Origin: Fibrobacter sp. UBA4373
GTDB lineage: Bacteria; Fibrobacterota; Fibrobacteria; Fibrobacterales; Fibrobacteraceae
DNA length: 20,226 nucleotides
Assembly: GCA_002390045.1 (NCBI GenBank)
Contig: DGSB01000074.1
Span: forward strand, 1 to 20,226
Reading direction: 5' to 3'
Part shown: positions 13,381-20,226 of the stretch, piece after piece
Position numbering within the stretch: the stretch's first letter is position 1
Layout: each line of letters begins with the position of its first letter
Position numbers and translations under genes: made by a program
The notes under the pieces: generated by a model
Told to the model about the DNA's origin: nothing
What the model saw: only the letters and a program-made list of their open reading frames with translations
Databases searched by the model: none

Positions 13381-15855
13381 CTAGTCCAAAATTTGGAGTC
13401 CAGCGTATTTTAAAATCAATTTTCTTACAATTCCGTTAGAAAACTTGACTTCGACTCGTGTGTTCTCGCCAGAACCTGACACATTTGTCACAACGCCCGT
13501 GCCAAACTTCATATGCTGTACGCGAACGCCACTGTGAAGCGGATTGTCGCAGTCCTCATCGTAAACGAGGCGCGGACCTTTTTCCACTTTTTCTACAACC
13601 TGCGGATTCTTGTAAATGATGTGCTGCGTCTTATGGAGACCCGTCGACTGCGAACGTCCCGAAGGACCGAAGGATCGCGGACCGCGCGAAGCGCCGCCAT
13701 AGCCGCCACCGCTTCCGTAACTTCCATAAGACGGACGCGTTCCTGCCGCACGAGCCGCATAGCCGCGAAGTCCCTGATTCCAAGGTTCCCCGGTAAATTC
13801 CTGCGAGCTTTCGTCCACGGCACGGCCTTCAATCGAAGTCGTCGAAGGATCGATTTCTTCGAGGAATCTAGAAGGCGGGAAAGGTCTCAGACTCCCCTGC
13901 CAAAAACGCCGACCGGCATGATACAAATAAAGGATATGCTTTGCACGGGTACAGCCCACATAGAACAGACGGCGTTCTTCTTCCGCCTGCTTTTTGCGTT
14001 CATCCGGAGTTTCGAGCATGCTCGATTCACGGACAAGCGGGAACACGCCTTCATCGCAACCGGCAATATGCACCGTATCGAATTCAAGGCCTTTTGCCAT
14101 ATGGATTGTCATGAGCGTTACACGGCTCTGCGCATTTTCCACCTTTTTATCCGCATCGGTCAAGAGCGAAATTTCTTGTAAAAATTCGTCAAGACCCTTA
14201 TCCGGATTTTCTTCCTCGAATTCACGGAAGGCGTTCACCATTTCGTCCAGGTTACGTCCGCGTTCATCCGAAGTTGTCTCGTCTTCCTTCTTCAGGAATT
14301 CCTTGTAGAACGTATCGCGAATCACGTGTTCCGCAAGAATCGGGAGAGCTTCATCGCCGTGCAACAGGGCGAGCCATCCATCGACCATGTTCTTAAAGCT
14401 TTCAAAACCCTTGGCCGTACGACCGCCCTTCTCAATTTCGGACGGAAGAGCCTCCCACAAGGAGCATCCGTTCAGCGTCGCATTCAAGCGAAGCGCATCG
14501 AGCGAACCGGCGCCGATGCCGCGCGGAGGCGTATTGATAATGCGCAAAAGCGCCGCATCGTCTTTAGGATTGGAAAGCAGGCGCATGTACGCCATAATGT
14601 CTCGGACTTCCTTGCGATCCCAGAACCGCGTACCGCCAAAAATCACGCACGGGATTCGGGAATCGTTCAGCGCCTTTTCAATGGCACGCGACTGCGCATT
14701 GGTACGGTAAAAAATCGCCGTCTGCGCATAGGCATCCTTGCCGGCGGCAAGAATGCGCTTTGCAATCTGTTCCGCTTCGAACGTATCCGCAAGAACATTC
14801 ACCACATGAATCGGCTCACCGGGCGGTTCCTTGGAATACACGTTCTTTGTCATTTCCAGCGGGCGATCGTTATGAGCGATCACCGAGCCAGCGCCTTTCA
14901 CAATATTTGCCGAAGAGCGGTAGTTCCGTTCGAGCTTAAAGAACGTTACCTGATCAAAATCATGCGAGAAGTTTCGGATGATTTCAATGTTTGCACCGCG
15001 CCATCCGTAAATACTCTGGTCGTCGTCACCCACAACCGTCACGTTCTGCTTAGAACGGTCGATCAAAAGCTTGAGCAGTTCATACTGGACATCATTCGTA
15101 TCCTGATATTCGTCCACGACCACATACTGAAAACGGTTTGCAAACTGCGCCGCAACCTGCGGGAGCTTTTGCAAAAGTTCCACCGTATTCATCAAAAGGT
15201 CGTCAAAATCCATCGCGTTCGCATCGCCAAGCTTTGCCTGATAATCGCGATAAACTCCCGCCATTTGCTGCTGATCGGGGAATGCAGCCTGTTCCAAGGC
15301 GACCGTCGGAGTCTGCAAGACAATGCGGTAACTGCCGTCAGGCTGGGCCTGTTTCACGACACTGTTCTTGTACTTCGAAATGATGCTGCGAGCCTGCTTC
15401 AGCTTCTGCGCATCCATGTCGTCGCCAAATAGCGGTTTCAGGATTTCTTTTAAAATCTTCTTCTGATCGTCGTCGTCATAAATGGAAAAGTTTTTGTTGA
15501 TTTTCCATCCGAGTGCCTGTCCAATCCGTTCGTTCGAAAGGCACAAGCGAAGAATGCGTACACAGATCGAGTGGAAAGTGCCCATCCATTCCAGGTTCAC
15601 CTTGCCTTCAAGAATCTGCTGAATACGCGTTTTCATTTCGCGGGCAGCCTTGTTTGTGAAAGTCACCGCGAGAATGCGACGAGGATCCACGCCCTTGGAA
15701 GAAATCAAGTGCGCAATTTTATATGTAATCGTTCGGGTCTTTCCCGAACCGGCGCCAGCCAAAATGAGAGCAGGGCCTTCGGTCTTTGCGGCCGCGGCAA
15801 CCTGTTCTTCATTCAGTTCTTCATGTAAGCGCGCAAGATCAACTATACGCGCCAT
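13381..15855 (-). CDS. pcrA: UvrD/PcrA-type superfamily 1 DNA helicase
   Basis: An 824-residue 3'-5' DNA helicase for repair and replication-conflict resolution. Motifs in order: LNEEQ (14-18), Walker A AGAGSGKT (33-40), FTNKAAREM (66-74), the GTFHS block (92-96), Walker B VVVDEYQDTN (245-254), GDDDQSIYGWRGA (276-288), LERNYRSS (308-315), TIHMAKGLEFDTV (583-595) and EEERRLFYVGCTRA (625-638). A Gly/Ser/Tyr/Arg-rich linker (about 700-738) separates the helicase core from a C-terminal Tudor-like domain (GVRVQHMKFGTGVVTNVSG, 776-794), which in PcrA contacts RNA polymerase. PcrA and UvrD are hard to tell apart by sequence; length and tail fit either. It overlaps the pilB-type stop codon by one base. 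Confidence 0.96.
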   Translation of the reverse strand: MARIVDLARLHEELNEEQVAAAAKTEGPALILAGAGSGKTRTITYKIAHLISSKGVDPRRILAVTFTNKAAREMKTRIQQILEGKVNLEWMGTFHSICVRILRLCLSNERIGQALGWKINKNFSIYDDDDQKKILKEILKPLFGDDMDAQKLKQARSIISKYKNSVVKQAQPDGSYRIVLQTPTVALEQAAFPDQQQMAGVYRDYQAKLGDANAMDFDDLLMNTVELLQKLPQVAAQFANRFQYVVVDEYQDTNDVQYELLKLLIDRSKQNVTVVGDDDQSIYGWRGANIEIIRNFSHDFDQVTFFKLERNYRSSANIVKGAGSVIAHNDRPLEMTKNVYSKEPPGEPIHVVNVLADTFEAEQIAKRILAAGKDAYAQTAIFYRTNAQSRAIEKALNDSRIPCVIFGGTRFWDRKEVRDIMAYMRLLSNPKDDAALLRIINTPPRGIGAGSLDALRLNATLNGCSLWEALPSEIEKGGRTAKGFESFKNMVDGWLALLHGDEALPILAEHVIRDTFYKEFLKKEDETTSDERGRNLDEMVNAFREFEEENPDKGLDEFLQEISLLTDADKKVENAQSRVTLMTIHMAKGLEFDTVHIAGCDEGVFPLVRESSMLETPDERKKQAEEERRLFYVGCTRAKHILYLYHAGRRFWQGSLRPFPPSRFLEEIDPSTTSIEGRAVDESSQEFTGEPWNQGLRGYAARAAGTRPSYGSYGSGGGYGGASRGPRSFGPSGRSQSTGLHKTQHIIYKNPQVVEKVEKGPRLVYDEDCDNPLHSGVRVQHMKFGTGVVTNVSGSGENTRVEVKFSNGIVRKLILKYAGLQILD

Positions 15856-17759
15856 TAGTCATCCGGGTTCGATGCGCCAAGCACCTGTTCAAGGGTCGTA
15901 AGACCATCCAAAGCTTTCTGCAAGCCATCCATACGGAGCGTAATCATGCCACATTCCTTCATGGCAATTTTTTTGATATCGTCACCGGAAGCACGTTTTA
16001 CAATCGCGTTTCGCACCGCTTCATTCGGCACGAGGAACTCGTAAATACCGCAGCGGCCCTTGTATCCCGAGCCGTCGCAATGTTCACAACCGCGACCGTG
16101 GTAGAACTGCATATCCGGAGAAAGATGTAATTCTTCGCGAAGTTCCGGCGAAATGTCTACAGGTTCCTTACAATGTTTACAGATTCGACGCACGAGACGC
16201 TGGGCAAGGATACCCTTCATCACCGTCGCGACAAGGAACGGTTCAAGGCCCATTTCCAGCAAACGCGGGAACGAACCTGCGGAGTCGTTCGTGTGGAGCG
16301 TACTGAACACCAAGTGACCCGTCAAAGCCGCTTCGATAGCCATCGAAGAAGTTTCCTTATCACGCATTTCACCGATCATGATCACATCCGGGTCCTGACG
16401 CAGCAGTGCACGAATACCCGCAGCAAAGGTGAAGCCCGCAGCCACGTTGATCTGTCCCTGGTTCACGCCGTCAATGTTCAATTCGACCGGGTCTTCCATC
16501 GTCGAAATGTTGATCGTCGGATCGAGAATTTCGCGGATCGAAGCATAAAGAGTCGTCGACTTACCGGAACCCGTAGGACCCGTCACAAGCACAATTCCGT
16601 TCGGGGAGTTAATCGCATCCTTGAACTGCTTGAACATGACAGGCGCAAAGCCCATGTCCTTCAACGGGAACTGACCCGAATTCGGGTCCAAAATACGCAT
16701 CACTATTTTTTCGCAAATGCCGCGCTTACGCAAAGAAACCGGGAAGGAGCTCACACGCAAGTCGACTTCGCTTCCGCGGAAACGCACGGTAAAACGACCA
16801 TCGAGCGGCTTACGCTTTTCAGCGATATCCATCTTCGCAAGGAGCTTGATTCTCGAAAGAATCTGGTTCATCAAACGGGCAGGAATCGGAGCCTGGACCT
16901 GAAGGTCACCATCGATACGGTAACGGAGTTTCAGGAAGGTTTCCTGCGGTTCCAAGTGAATATCGGATGCGTGGCGGGAAATCGCTTCCTGAATGAGCGA
17001 CGTCACGATCTTCACGACCTGCTGGCCTTCTTCATCCGTCAGTTCGGCTTCCTGGCTCTGTTCCGATTCGCGGTCCACCGTTTCCAGTTCGTCCGACTCG
17101 TTTCCCTTCGCCTGGTTCAGCAACGCTTCCAAGGAGTCGCCCGACGCGGTCATATAGGTGCGGTCAATAGCCGCCATCACATCCTTTTCGCTCGCCATCA
17201 CGATGTCCACTTCCATCTGGGACTTGAACTTCACGATGTCGATGACGCGCACATTCGTCGGATCCGTCATCGCGATCGTCAAGACGCGGTCCGTGAAGAA
17301 GAGCGGAACAATCTTGTACGTGCGGCAGACATCTTCGGAAATCTTGTTATGGGCTTCCGGGTCGATATTGAAGTTGGCAAGCTTTACATACGGGACTTCG
17401 AACTGGGCAGAAAGGATTTCGACCAAGCGTTCTTCCGACATGTAGCCGAGAGTCACCAGGGTCCGTCCAAGACGCTGGCCGGTCCGTTTCTGTTCTTCCA
17501 GAGCCTTGGCAAGCTGCTCTTCCGTAATGTAGCCATGCTTCAACAAAAGTTCACCGATACGCATTCTCGTGGAATTGCGCATCTGAACACCGAGAATGTT
17601 CGTCAAGACTTCTTCGCTGACCATGCCGAGGCGTACAAGAATCTTCGCAAGGGCAAGTCCCGTGCGTTCATGTTCGCTCATCGCATGTTTCAGCTGATCT
17701 TCATCAATCACTCCCTGTCGGAGCAGGAGTTCACCAATCTTTGACTTTCCTTGACTCAT
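15855..17759 (-). CDS. pilB: PilB/GspE-type assembly ATPase with tandem MshEN-like N-domains
   Basis: A 634-residue hexameric motor ATPase that powers type IV pilus extension or type II secretion at the inner membrane. The N-terminus has two related domains (about 6-60 and 66-120). The second has both RLG-type motifs (RIGELLLKHGYITEEQLAKAL and RLGRTLVTLGYMSEERL), as in the c-di-GMP-binding MshEN domain. The first keeps KIGELLL but has ALAKILV in the second position. The core carries Walker A GPTGSGKST (394-402), the Asp box MEDPVE (421-426), Walker B IMIGEMRD (460-467), the His box TGHLVFSTLHTND (480-492) and a zinc site of two CxxC pairs (527/530 and 558/561). All catalytic residues are present. 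The start overlaps thiL by four bases. No PilC, PilT or pilin gene is in the window. Confidence 0.94.
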   Translation of the reverse strand: MSQGKSKIGELLLRQGVIDEDQLKHAMSEHERTGLALAKILVRLGMVSEEVLTNILGVQMRNSTRMRIGELLLKHGYITEEQLAKALEEQKRTGQRLGRTLVTLGYMSEERLVEILSAQFEVPYVKLANFNIDPEAHNKISEDVCRTYKIVPLFFTDRVLTIAMTDPTNVRVIDIVKFKSQMEVDIVMASEKDVMAAIDRTYMTASGDSLEALLNQAKGNESDELETVDRESEQSQEAELTDEEGQQVVKIVTSLIQEAISRHASDIHLEPQETFLKLRYRIDGDLQVQAPIPARLMNQILSRIKLLAKMDIAEKRKPLDGRFTVRFRGSEVDLRVSSFPVSLRKRGICEKIVMRILDPNSGQFPLKDMGFAPVMFKQFKDAINSPNGIVLVTGPTGSGKSTTLYASIREILDPTINISTMEDPVELNIDGVNQGQINVAAGFTFAAGIRALLRQDPDVIMIGEMRDKETSSMAIEAALTGHLVFSTLHTNDSAGSFPRLLEMGLEPFLVATVMKGILAQRLVRRICKHCKEPVDISPELREELHLSPDMQFYHGRGCEHCDGSGYKGRCGIYEFLVPNEAVRNAIVKRASGDDIKKIAMKECGMITLRMDGLQKALDGLTTLEQVLGASNPDD

Positions 17760-18745
17760 AAATGTGACCAGCTATCCGCCTCTAAAGTTTCCAATTTTCC
17801 TTCCAAATTCCGTAAAATGACGCCCGAGCCTTCGAGCACTTCACCCACGGGATACACCTGGATATTTTTCTCGTTGAATATACTTTTTGCAAGGTCAGTT
17901 GTAAAAAGCAAGCGGTAATCTTCGCCCCCTTTTAGCCAAAAATTCCGAGGGTTCTCCCCGTATTTTTTACAAAGGCGTAACACTCCGGGGTGAATCGGGA
18001 CTTTTTCCTCATCAATCCGGATTTTAACTCCCGAAGAAAGCGCTAAATGATTGAGTTCCGAGCTCAAACCGTCAGAAAGATCGATACAACCGCCCAAAAC
18101 CCCAGCTTTTACCAGGCGAACTCCACATTGTTCATCGATTTTCGGGCAAAGATGCTCCGAAACGACGTCAACTAGTTCCGGGTCGTCCTGCTTTCCATGC
18201 AAAAAAGCCCAAAGGCCGGCAGCACTGGCTCCAAGTGGACTCGAAACATAGACCGTATCGCCCACTTTCGCCCCGGACCGTTTTAAAGGTTCGCCGACAG
18301 CCCGTCCAAGCAACGTTATCGAAAAAAGGCCTTCCCTTGCCGAAACGACATCGCCACCGATCAGGGAAATTCCCCGTTTCCGAAAGCCTTCCGCAAAAGC
18401 CTTCGCCACACGCTCGCGAGTTAATTTGTCCCAACTCTGATTGACACAAATCCCGAGCAAGGCGATTTTAGGCTCCCCACCCATCGAAGAAATATCCGAC
18501 ACGTTCGAAACAATGCACTTTTCTACCGCCTGTTCCGGCGTGGACCAGTCCAACCGAAAGTGCGAATGTTCCGCCGACATGTCTTTCGTCACAAGCCAGC
18601 CGTCAAAAGCCGCGCAATCGTCGCCGGCTCCAAACCAAAATCGGGAACGAGGAGCGCTTTCATCCATCGAAATCGCATCCGAAAGCACCCTTTTTACAAA
18701 ATCGAATTCCCCCAGGGGAGGAAAATGCAAGGAAGAATGGGTCAT
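17756..18745 (-). CDS. thiL: Thiamine-monophosphate kinase
   Basis: A 329-residue AIR-synthase-fold kinase that phosphorylates thiamine monophosphate to thiamine diphosphate, the active cofactor. Motifs: GAGDDCAAF (39-47), a HFRLDWSTPEQAVEKC block (62-77), NVSDISSMGG (81-90), IGGDVV (129-134), IDLSDGLSSELNH (221-233) and KGGEDYRLLFT (272-282). The Asp residues for metal and ATP binding are present. Length fits the family (about 320-330). It is the first gene of the long minus-strand run and overlaps the PilB-type ATPase start by ATGA. Its upstream gap of 38 bases is shared with a divergent plus-strand gene and holds no strong Shine-Dalgarno box. No TPP riboswitch could fit in that gap. Confidence 0.96.
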   Translation of the reverse strand: MTHSSLHFPPLGEFDFVKRVLSDAISMDESAPRSRFWFGAGDDCAAFDGWLVTKDMSAEHSHFRLDWSTPEQAVEKCIVSNVSDISSMGGEPKIALLGICVNQSWDKLTRERVAKAFAEGFRKRGISLIGGDVVSAREGLFSITLLGRAVGEPLKRSGAKVGDTVYVSSPLGASAAGLWAFLHGKQDDPELVDVVSEHLCPKIDEQCGVRLVKAGVLGGCIDLSDGLSSELNHLALSSGVKIRIDEEKVPIHPGVLRLCKKYGENPRNFWLKGGEDYRLLFTTDLAKSIFNEKNIQVYPVGEVLEGSGVILRNLEGKLETLEADSWSHL

Positions 18746-18783
18746 TTCTTAGAAAATCTAACTTTTTTAGTTATTTTTTAACC
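18746..18783. promoter_or_regulatory. Short AT-rich divergent intergenic region
   Basis: Only 38 bases separate the thiL start from the divergent receiver-like gene. The stretch is strongly AT-rich with two T6 runs and contains TAACT (18759-18763) facing AGTTA (18769-18773) across a T5 spacer. Promoters for one or both genes must lie here or inside the coding regions. I see no element matching a known consensus well enough to name. Confidence 0.3.
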
Positions 18784-19218
18784 GTGGGACATATCTTTTT
18801 TATTTCAGACGACCGCGCGACGGATTTGACGGAGCTTGCCAATTGGACTCTCGATTGGATGCTTTCGCACGACATTCCTGCGGACACAGCCATTTACACT
18901 TGCAAAGGAATCGAGCAAGGCGAAAAGGCTTTGGACACTCCGCTTTCTCAAGGTGAATCCCCAGCCCTGATCGTCCTCGACCACGGCATCAAGCCGACAA
19001 AGGAATCCATCGCCTTCGGCAACCGCCTGCGCGATCTCATTCCAGAGTCCTGGATTGTGGAACTTGTCGAAAAGGATTATCCGATTTCCAAGCAATCCGA
19101 CGAGGCTTTCTTCTTGCCGAAGCCGATCCGCAAAGCGGATTGGGAAGACGTCCTGCAACACGTGTTTGTCGAAGCCGGTTCGCCGCAATGGTCGAACGTC
19201 ACCCCATTCCGTCCTTAA
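18784..19218 (+). CDS. Degenerate receiver-domain (CheY-like) single-domain protein
   Basis: A 144-residue protein with a likely GTG start. The pattern fits a response-regulator receiver fold: strand 1 IFFISDDRA with the acidic pair Asp9/Asp10, strand 3 ALIVLDHGIKP with Asp66 at the phospho-acceptor position, and FFLPKPIRKADWEDVL with the conserved Lys113-Pro114. The Ser/Thr expected at the end of strand 4 is not apparent: SWIVELVEKD has Glu/Leu there. No output domain follows, so it is either a stand-alone signalling protein or a pseudo-receiver. No Shine-Dalgarno box precedes the GTG. A later ATG (residue 26) would delete strand 1, so I keep the GTG. It is followed after four bases by the TIM-barrel gene and is probably cotranscribed with it. 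The partner kinase, if any, is not in the window. Confidence 0.65.
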   Translation: MGHIFFISDDRATDLTELANWTLDWMLSHDIPADTAIYTCKGIEQGEKALDTPLSQGESPALIVLDHGIKPTKESIAFGNRLRDLIPESWIVELVEKDYPISKQSDEAFFLPKPIRKADWEDVLQHVFVEAGSPQWSNVTPFRP

Positions 19219-19222
19219 AATC

Positions 19223-20197
19223 ATGAAAAAAGGTATCGCCTATTTTGGCGTCCGCAATCCCGAACGAGCTGTCGAAGATCTTCAGGAAATCCGCGACGCC
19301 GGTTTTACGCATGTTCTGCACACCTGGTCCGAAGAAGATGAACAGTATTATCCAAAGACGATGAAGGCTATCATCCACAAGTCAACGGAACTCGGACTCA
19401 AGGTTTACGTGAATCCTTGGGGTGTCGGACGCGTCTTCGGTGGAGAAGCCTATTCCGAACTCACCGCCCGCAATCATGATATGTGCCAGGTTTCCCTCGA
19501 CGAAAAGACCTCAGTCGCTGCATGTCCAAATCATCCGGAATTCCGCGCCTATATGCACCGCTGGATCCAGAGCGTTTGCGATTCGGAAGTGGAAACCGTT
19601 TTTTGGGATGAACCGCATTTTTATTTCGAGAAAGGGAAACTCGACAATTGGGCATGCCTTTGCCCGCACTGCAAAGAAAAATTCCGAAAGCGCTTCCGGT
19701 ACGAAATGCCGAAAGAACTGACGGAAGATGTCAAAAAATTCAGAGAAGATTCCCTGGTCGATTTTTTGACCGAAATGACCGCCGACGTCCACGCCCGCGG
19801 CAAACGCAACTGCGTTTGCATGCTGCCGCCCTGGTTCCCCGCCGGACTAGACAATTGGGACGAAATCGCAAAGCTCGATTCCGTCGACGAAATCGCCTGC
19901 GATCCGTACTGGGAACGCGGAGCCTCCGAAGAATCCGTGCAAAAGCATTACGCGGAAACCTCCAAGCGCATTTTTGAAATTGCAAAGAAATACGGCAAAG
20001 AGCCGCAGATGTGGATCAAAAATTACCAGATTGAAAAAGGGCGTGAAAACGACATTTCAATTGCGACAAAAGAAGCCCGCAAAGCGGGCATCCTGAACAT
20101 TTTTGCCTGGTCCTTCCGCGGGAACGCCTATCTTTCCTGGCTCGCTTCCGACGACCCGGACGCAGTCTGGAAAACACAGGTCCAAGCTTTAAAATAA
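19223..20197 (+). CDS. Cytoplasmic TIM-barrel glycoside-hydrolase-like protein
   Basis: A 324-residue protein without a signal peptide or membrane segment. Alternating strands and helices suggest a (beta/alpha)8 barrel: GIAYFGV, THVLHTW, LKVYVNPWGVGRVFGGEA (59-76), ETVFWDEPHFYF (124-135), NCVCMLPPW (196-204), EIACDPYW (223-230), PQMWIKNY (261-268) and ILNIFAWSF (290-298). WDEPH offers Asp129/Glu130 as acid/base or nucleophile candidates. CLCPHC (145-150) is a CxCxxC cluster of the sort that binds zinc in some barrel hydrolases such as GH42. I do not recognise a named family and the substrate is unknown. I used the ATG at 19223, four bases after the receiver-like stop; the open frame runs back to 19055 but overlaps that gene. 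It lacks a clear Shine-Dalgarno box. Confidence 0.78.
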   Translation: MKKGIAYFGVRNPERAVEDLQEIRDAGFTHVLHTWSEEDEQYYPKTMKAIIHKSTELGLKVYVNPWGVGRVFGGEAYSELTARNHDMCQVSLDEKTSVAACPNHPEFRAYMHRWIQSVCDSEVETVFWDEPHFYFEKGKLDNWACLCPHCKEKFRKRFRYEMPKELTEDVKKFREDSLVDFLTEMTADVHARGKRNCVCMLPPWFPAGLDNWDEIAKLDSVDEIACDPYWERGASEESVQKHYAETSKRIFEIAKKYGKEPQMWIKNYQIEKGRENDISIATKEARKAGILNIFAWSFRGNAYLSWLASDDPDAVWKTQVQALK

Positions 20198-20212
20198 GCT
20201 CGCAACGCGAGC
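20198..20212 (+). terminator. GC-rich hairpin directly after the TIM-barrel stop codon
   Basis: GCTCGC (20198-20203) and GCGAGC (20207-20212) pair perfectly around an AAC loop, starting at the base after the TAA. There is no T-run in the 14 bases that remain before the window ends, so it is either a non-canonical terminator or a 3'-end stabilising hairpin. What follows cannot be seen. Confidence 0.4.
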
Positions 20213-20226
20213 CGAGTGGAGAGACG

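Noticed and set aside
14326..15432. 368-residue open frame opposite pcrA
   Set aside because: It is antisense to an intact helicase gene and has the same mirror-frame composition, with no domain or start signal.
16173..17744. 523-residue open frame on the plus strand opposite the PilB-type ATPase gene
   Set aside because: It lies wholly antisense to a gene with every motor-ATPase motif intact, is rich in Arg/His/Phe as mirror frames of biased codons are, and shows no recognisable domain.
18746..18783. TPP riboswitch upstream of thiL
   Set aside because: The gap is only 38 bases and no thi-box sequence is present.
19055..19222. 56-residue N-terminal extension of the TIM-barrel protein
   Set aside because: It overlaps the receiver-like gene in another frame and has no barrel-like sequence; the ATG at 19223 opens directly on strand 1.
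1..20226. CRISPR array, tRNA, rRNA or insertion sequence
   Set aside because: I saw no regularly spaced repeats, no cloverleaf or rRNA segments, and no transposase-like reading frame.

Overview
The window looks like a chromosomal segment of a Gram-negative bacterium. It is moderately GC-rich apart from an AT-richer left end. A CMP-KDO synthetase (LPS), a type IV pilus / type II secretion-like assembly ATPase with PilM- and PilN-like partners, GatC and a RecG with a Bacteroidota-like motif variant together suggest the Fibrobacterota-Bacteroidota side of the tree. A Fibrobacter-like organism is my best guess. This is inference from protein character and irregular Shine-Dalgarno use, not from a marker gene.

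Layout. (1) 1-801: the left edge carries a truncated ORF6N-domain protein gene (minus strand) of phage/mobile-element type in AT-richer DNA. Its leader holds two copies of an AAAAGATCTTTT-like palindrome and two in-frame starts, each with the same GGGAG box. (2) 802-2628: a two-gene minus-strand unit encodes a small secreted protein and an AlgI/DltB-type MBOAT O-acyltransferase. (3) 2671-4710: recG on the plus strand, divergent from unit 2 and convergent, with a 3-base gap, on unit 4. (4) 18745 down to 4714: an almost unbroken run of 14 minus-strand genes, many overlapping or abutting: thiL, pilB-type ATPase, pcrA/uvrD, gatC, kdsB, pyrG, comEA-like, pilM-like, pilN-like, rsmD, coaD, rhomboid protease, PfkB/adenosine-kinase-like, and a DUF2007-like membrane protein. 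(5) 18784-20197: a divergent plus-strand pair, a degenerate receiver-domain protein and a TIM-barrel glycoside-hydrolase-like protein, closed by a GC-rich hairpin at the window edge.

The long run mixes housekeeping functions (thiamine diphosphate, CTP, CoA, KDO, rRNA methylation, tRNA amidation, DNA repair) with envelope machinery. A hexameric assembly ATPase, a PilM-like actin-fold protein, a PilN-like bitopic protein and a membrane-anchored helix-hairpin-helix DNA-binding protein sit in one transcription direction. They read as a split inner-membrane platform for type IV pili, type II secretion or DNA uptake. The ATPase has two MshEN-like N-domains, of which only the second keeps both RLG-type motifs, so c-di-GMP control is a reasonable prediction.

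I see no tRNA, rRNA, CRISPR array, insertion sequence or complete mobile element. No stretch over 300 bases lacks a gene. The largest gap (638-801) is described below. I did not find a clearly new multi-gene defence or metabolic system. The best leads are the ORF6N leader, the ATPase sensory tandem, the composite PilN-like protein and the receiver/TIM-barrel pair.
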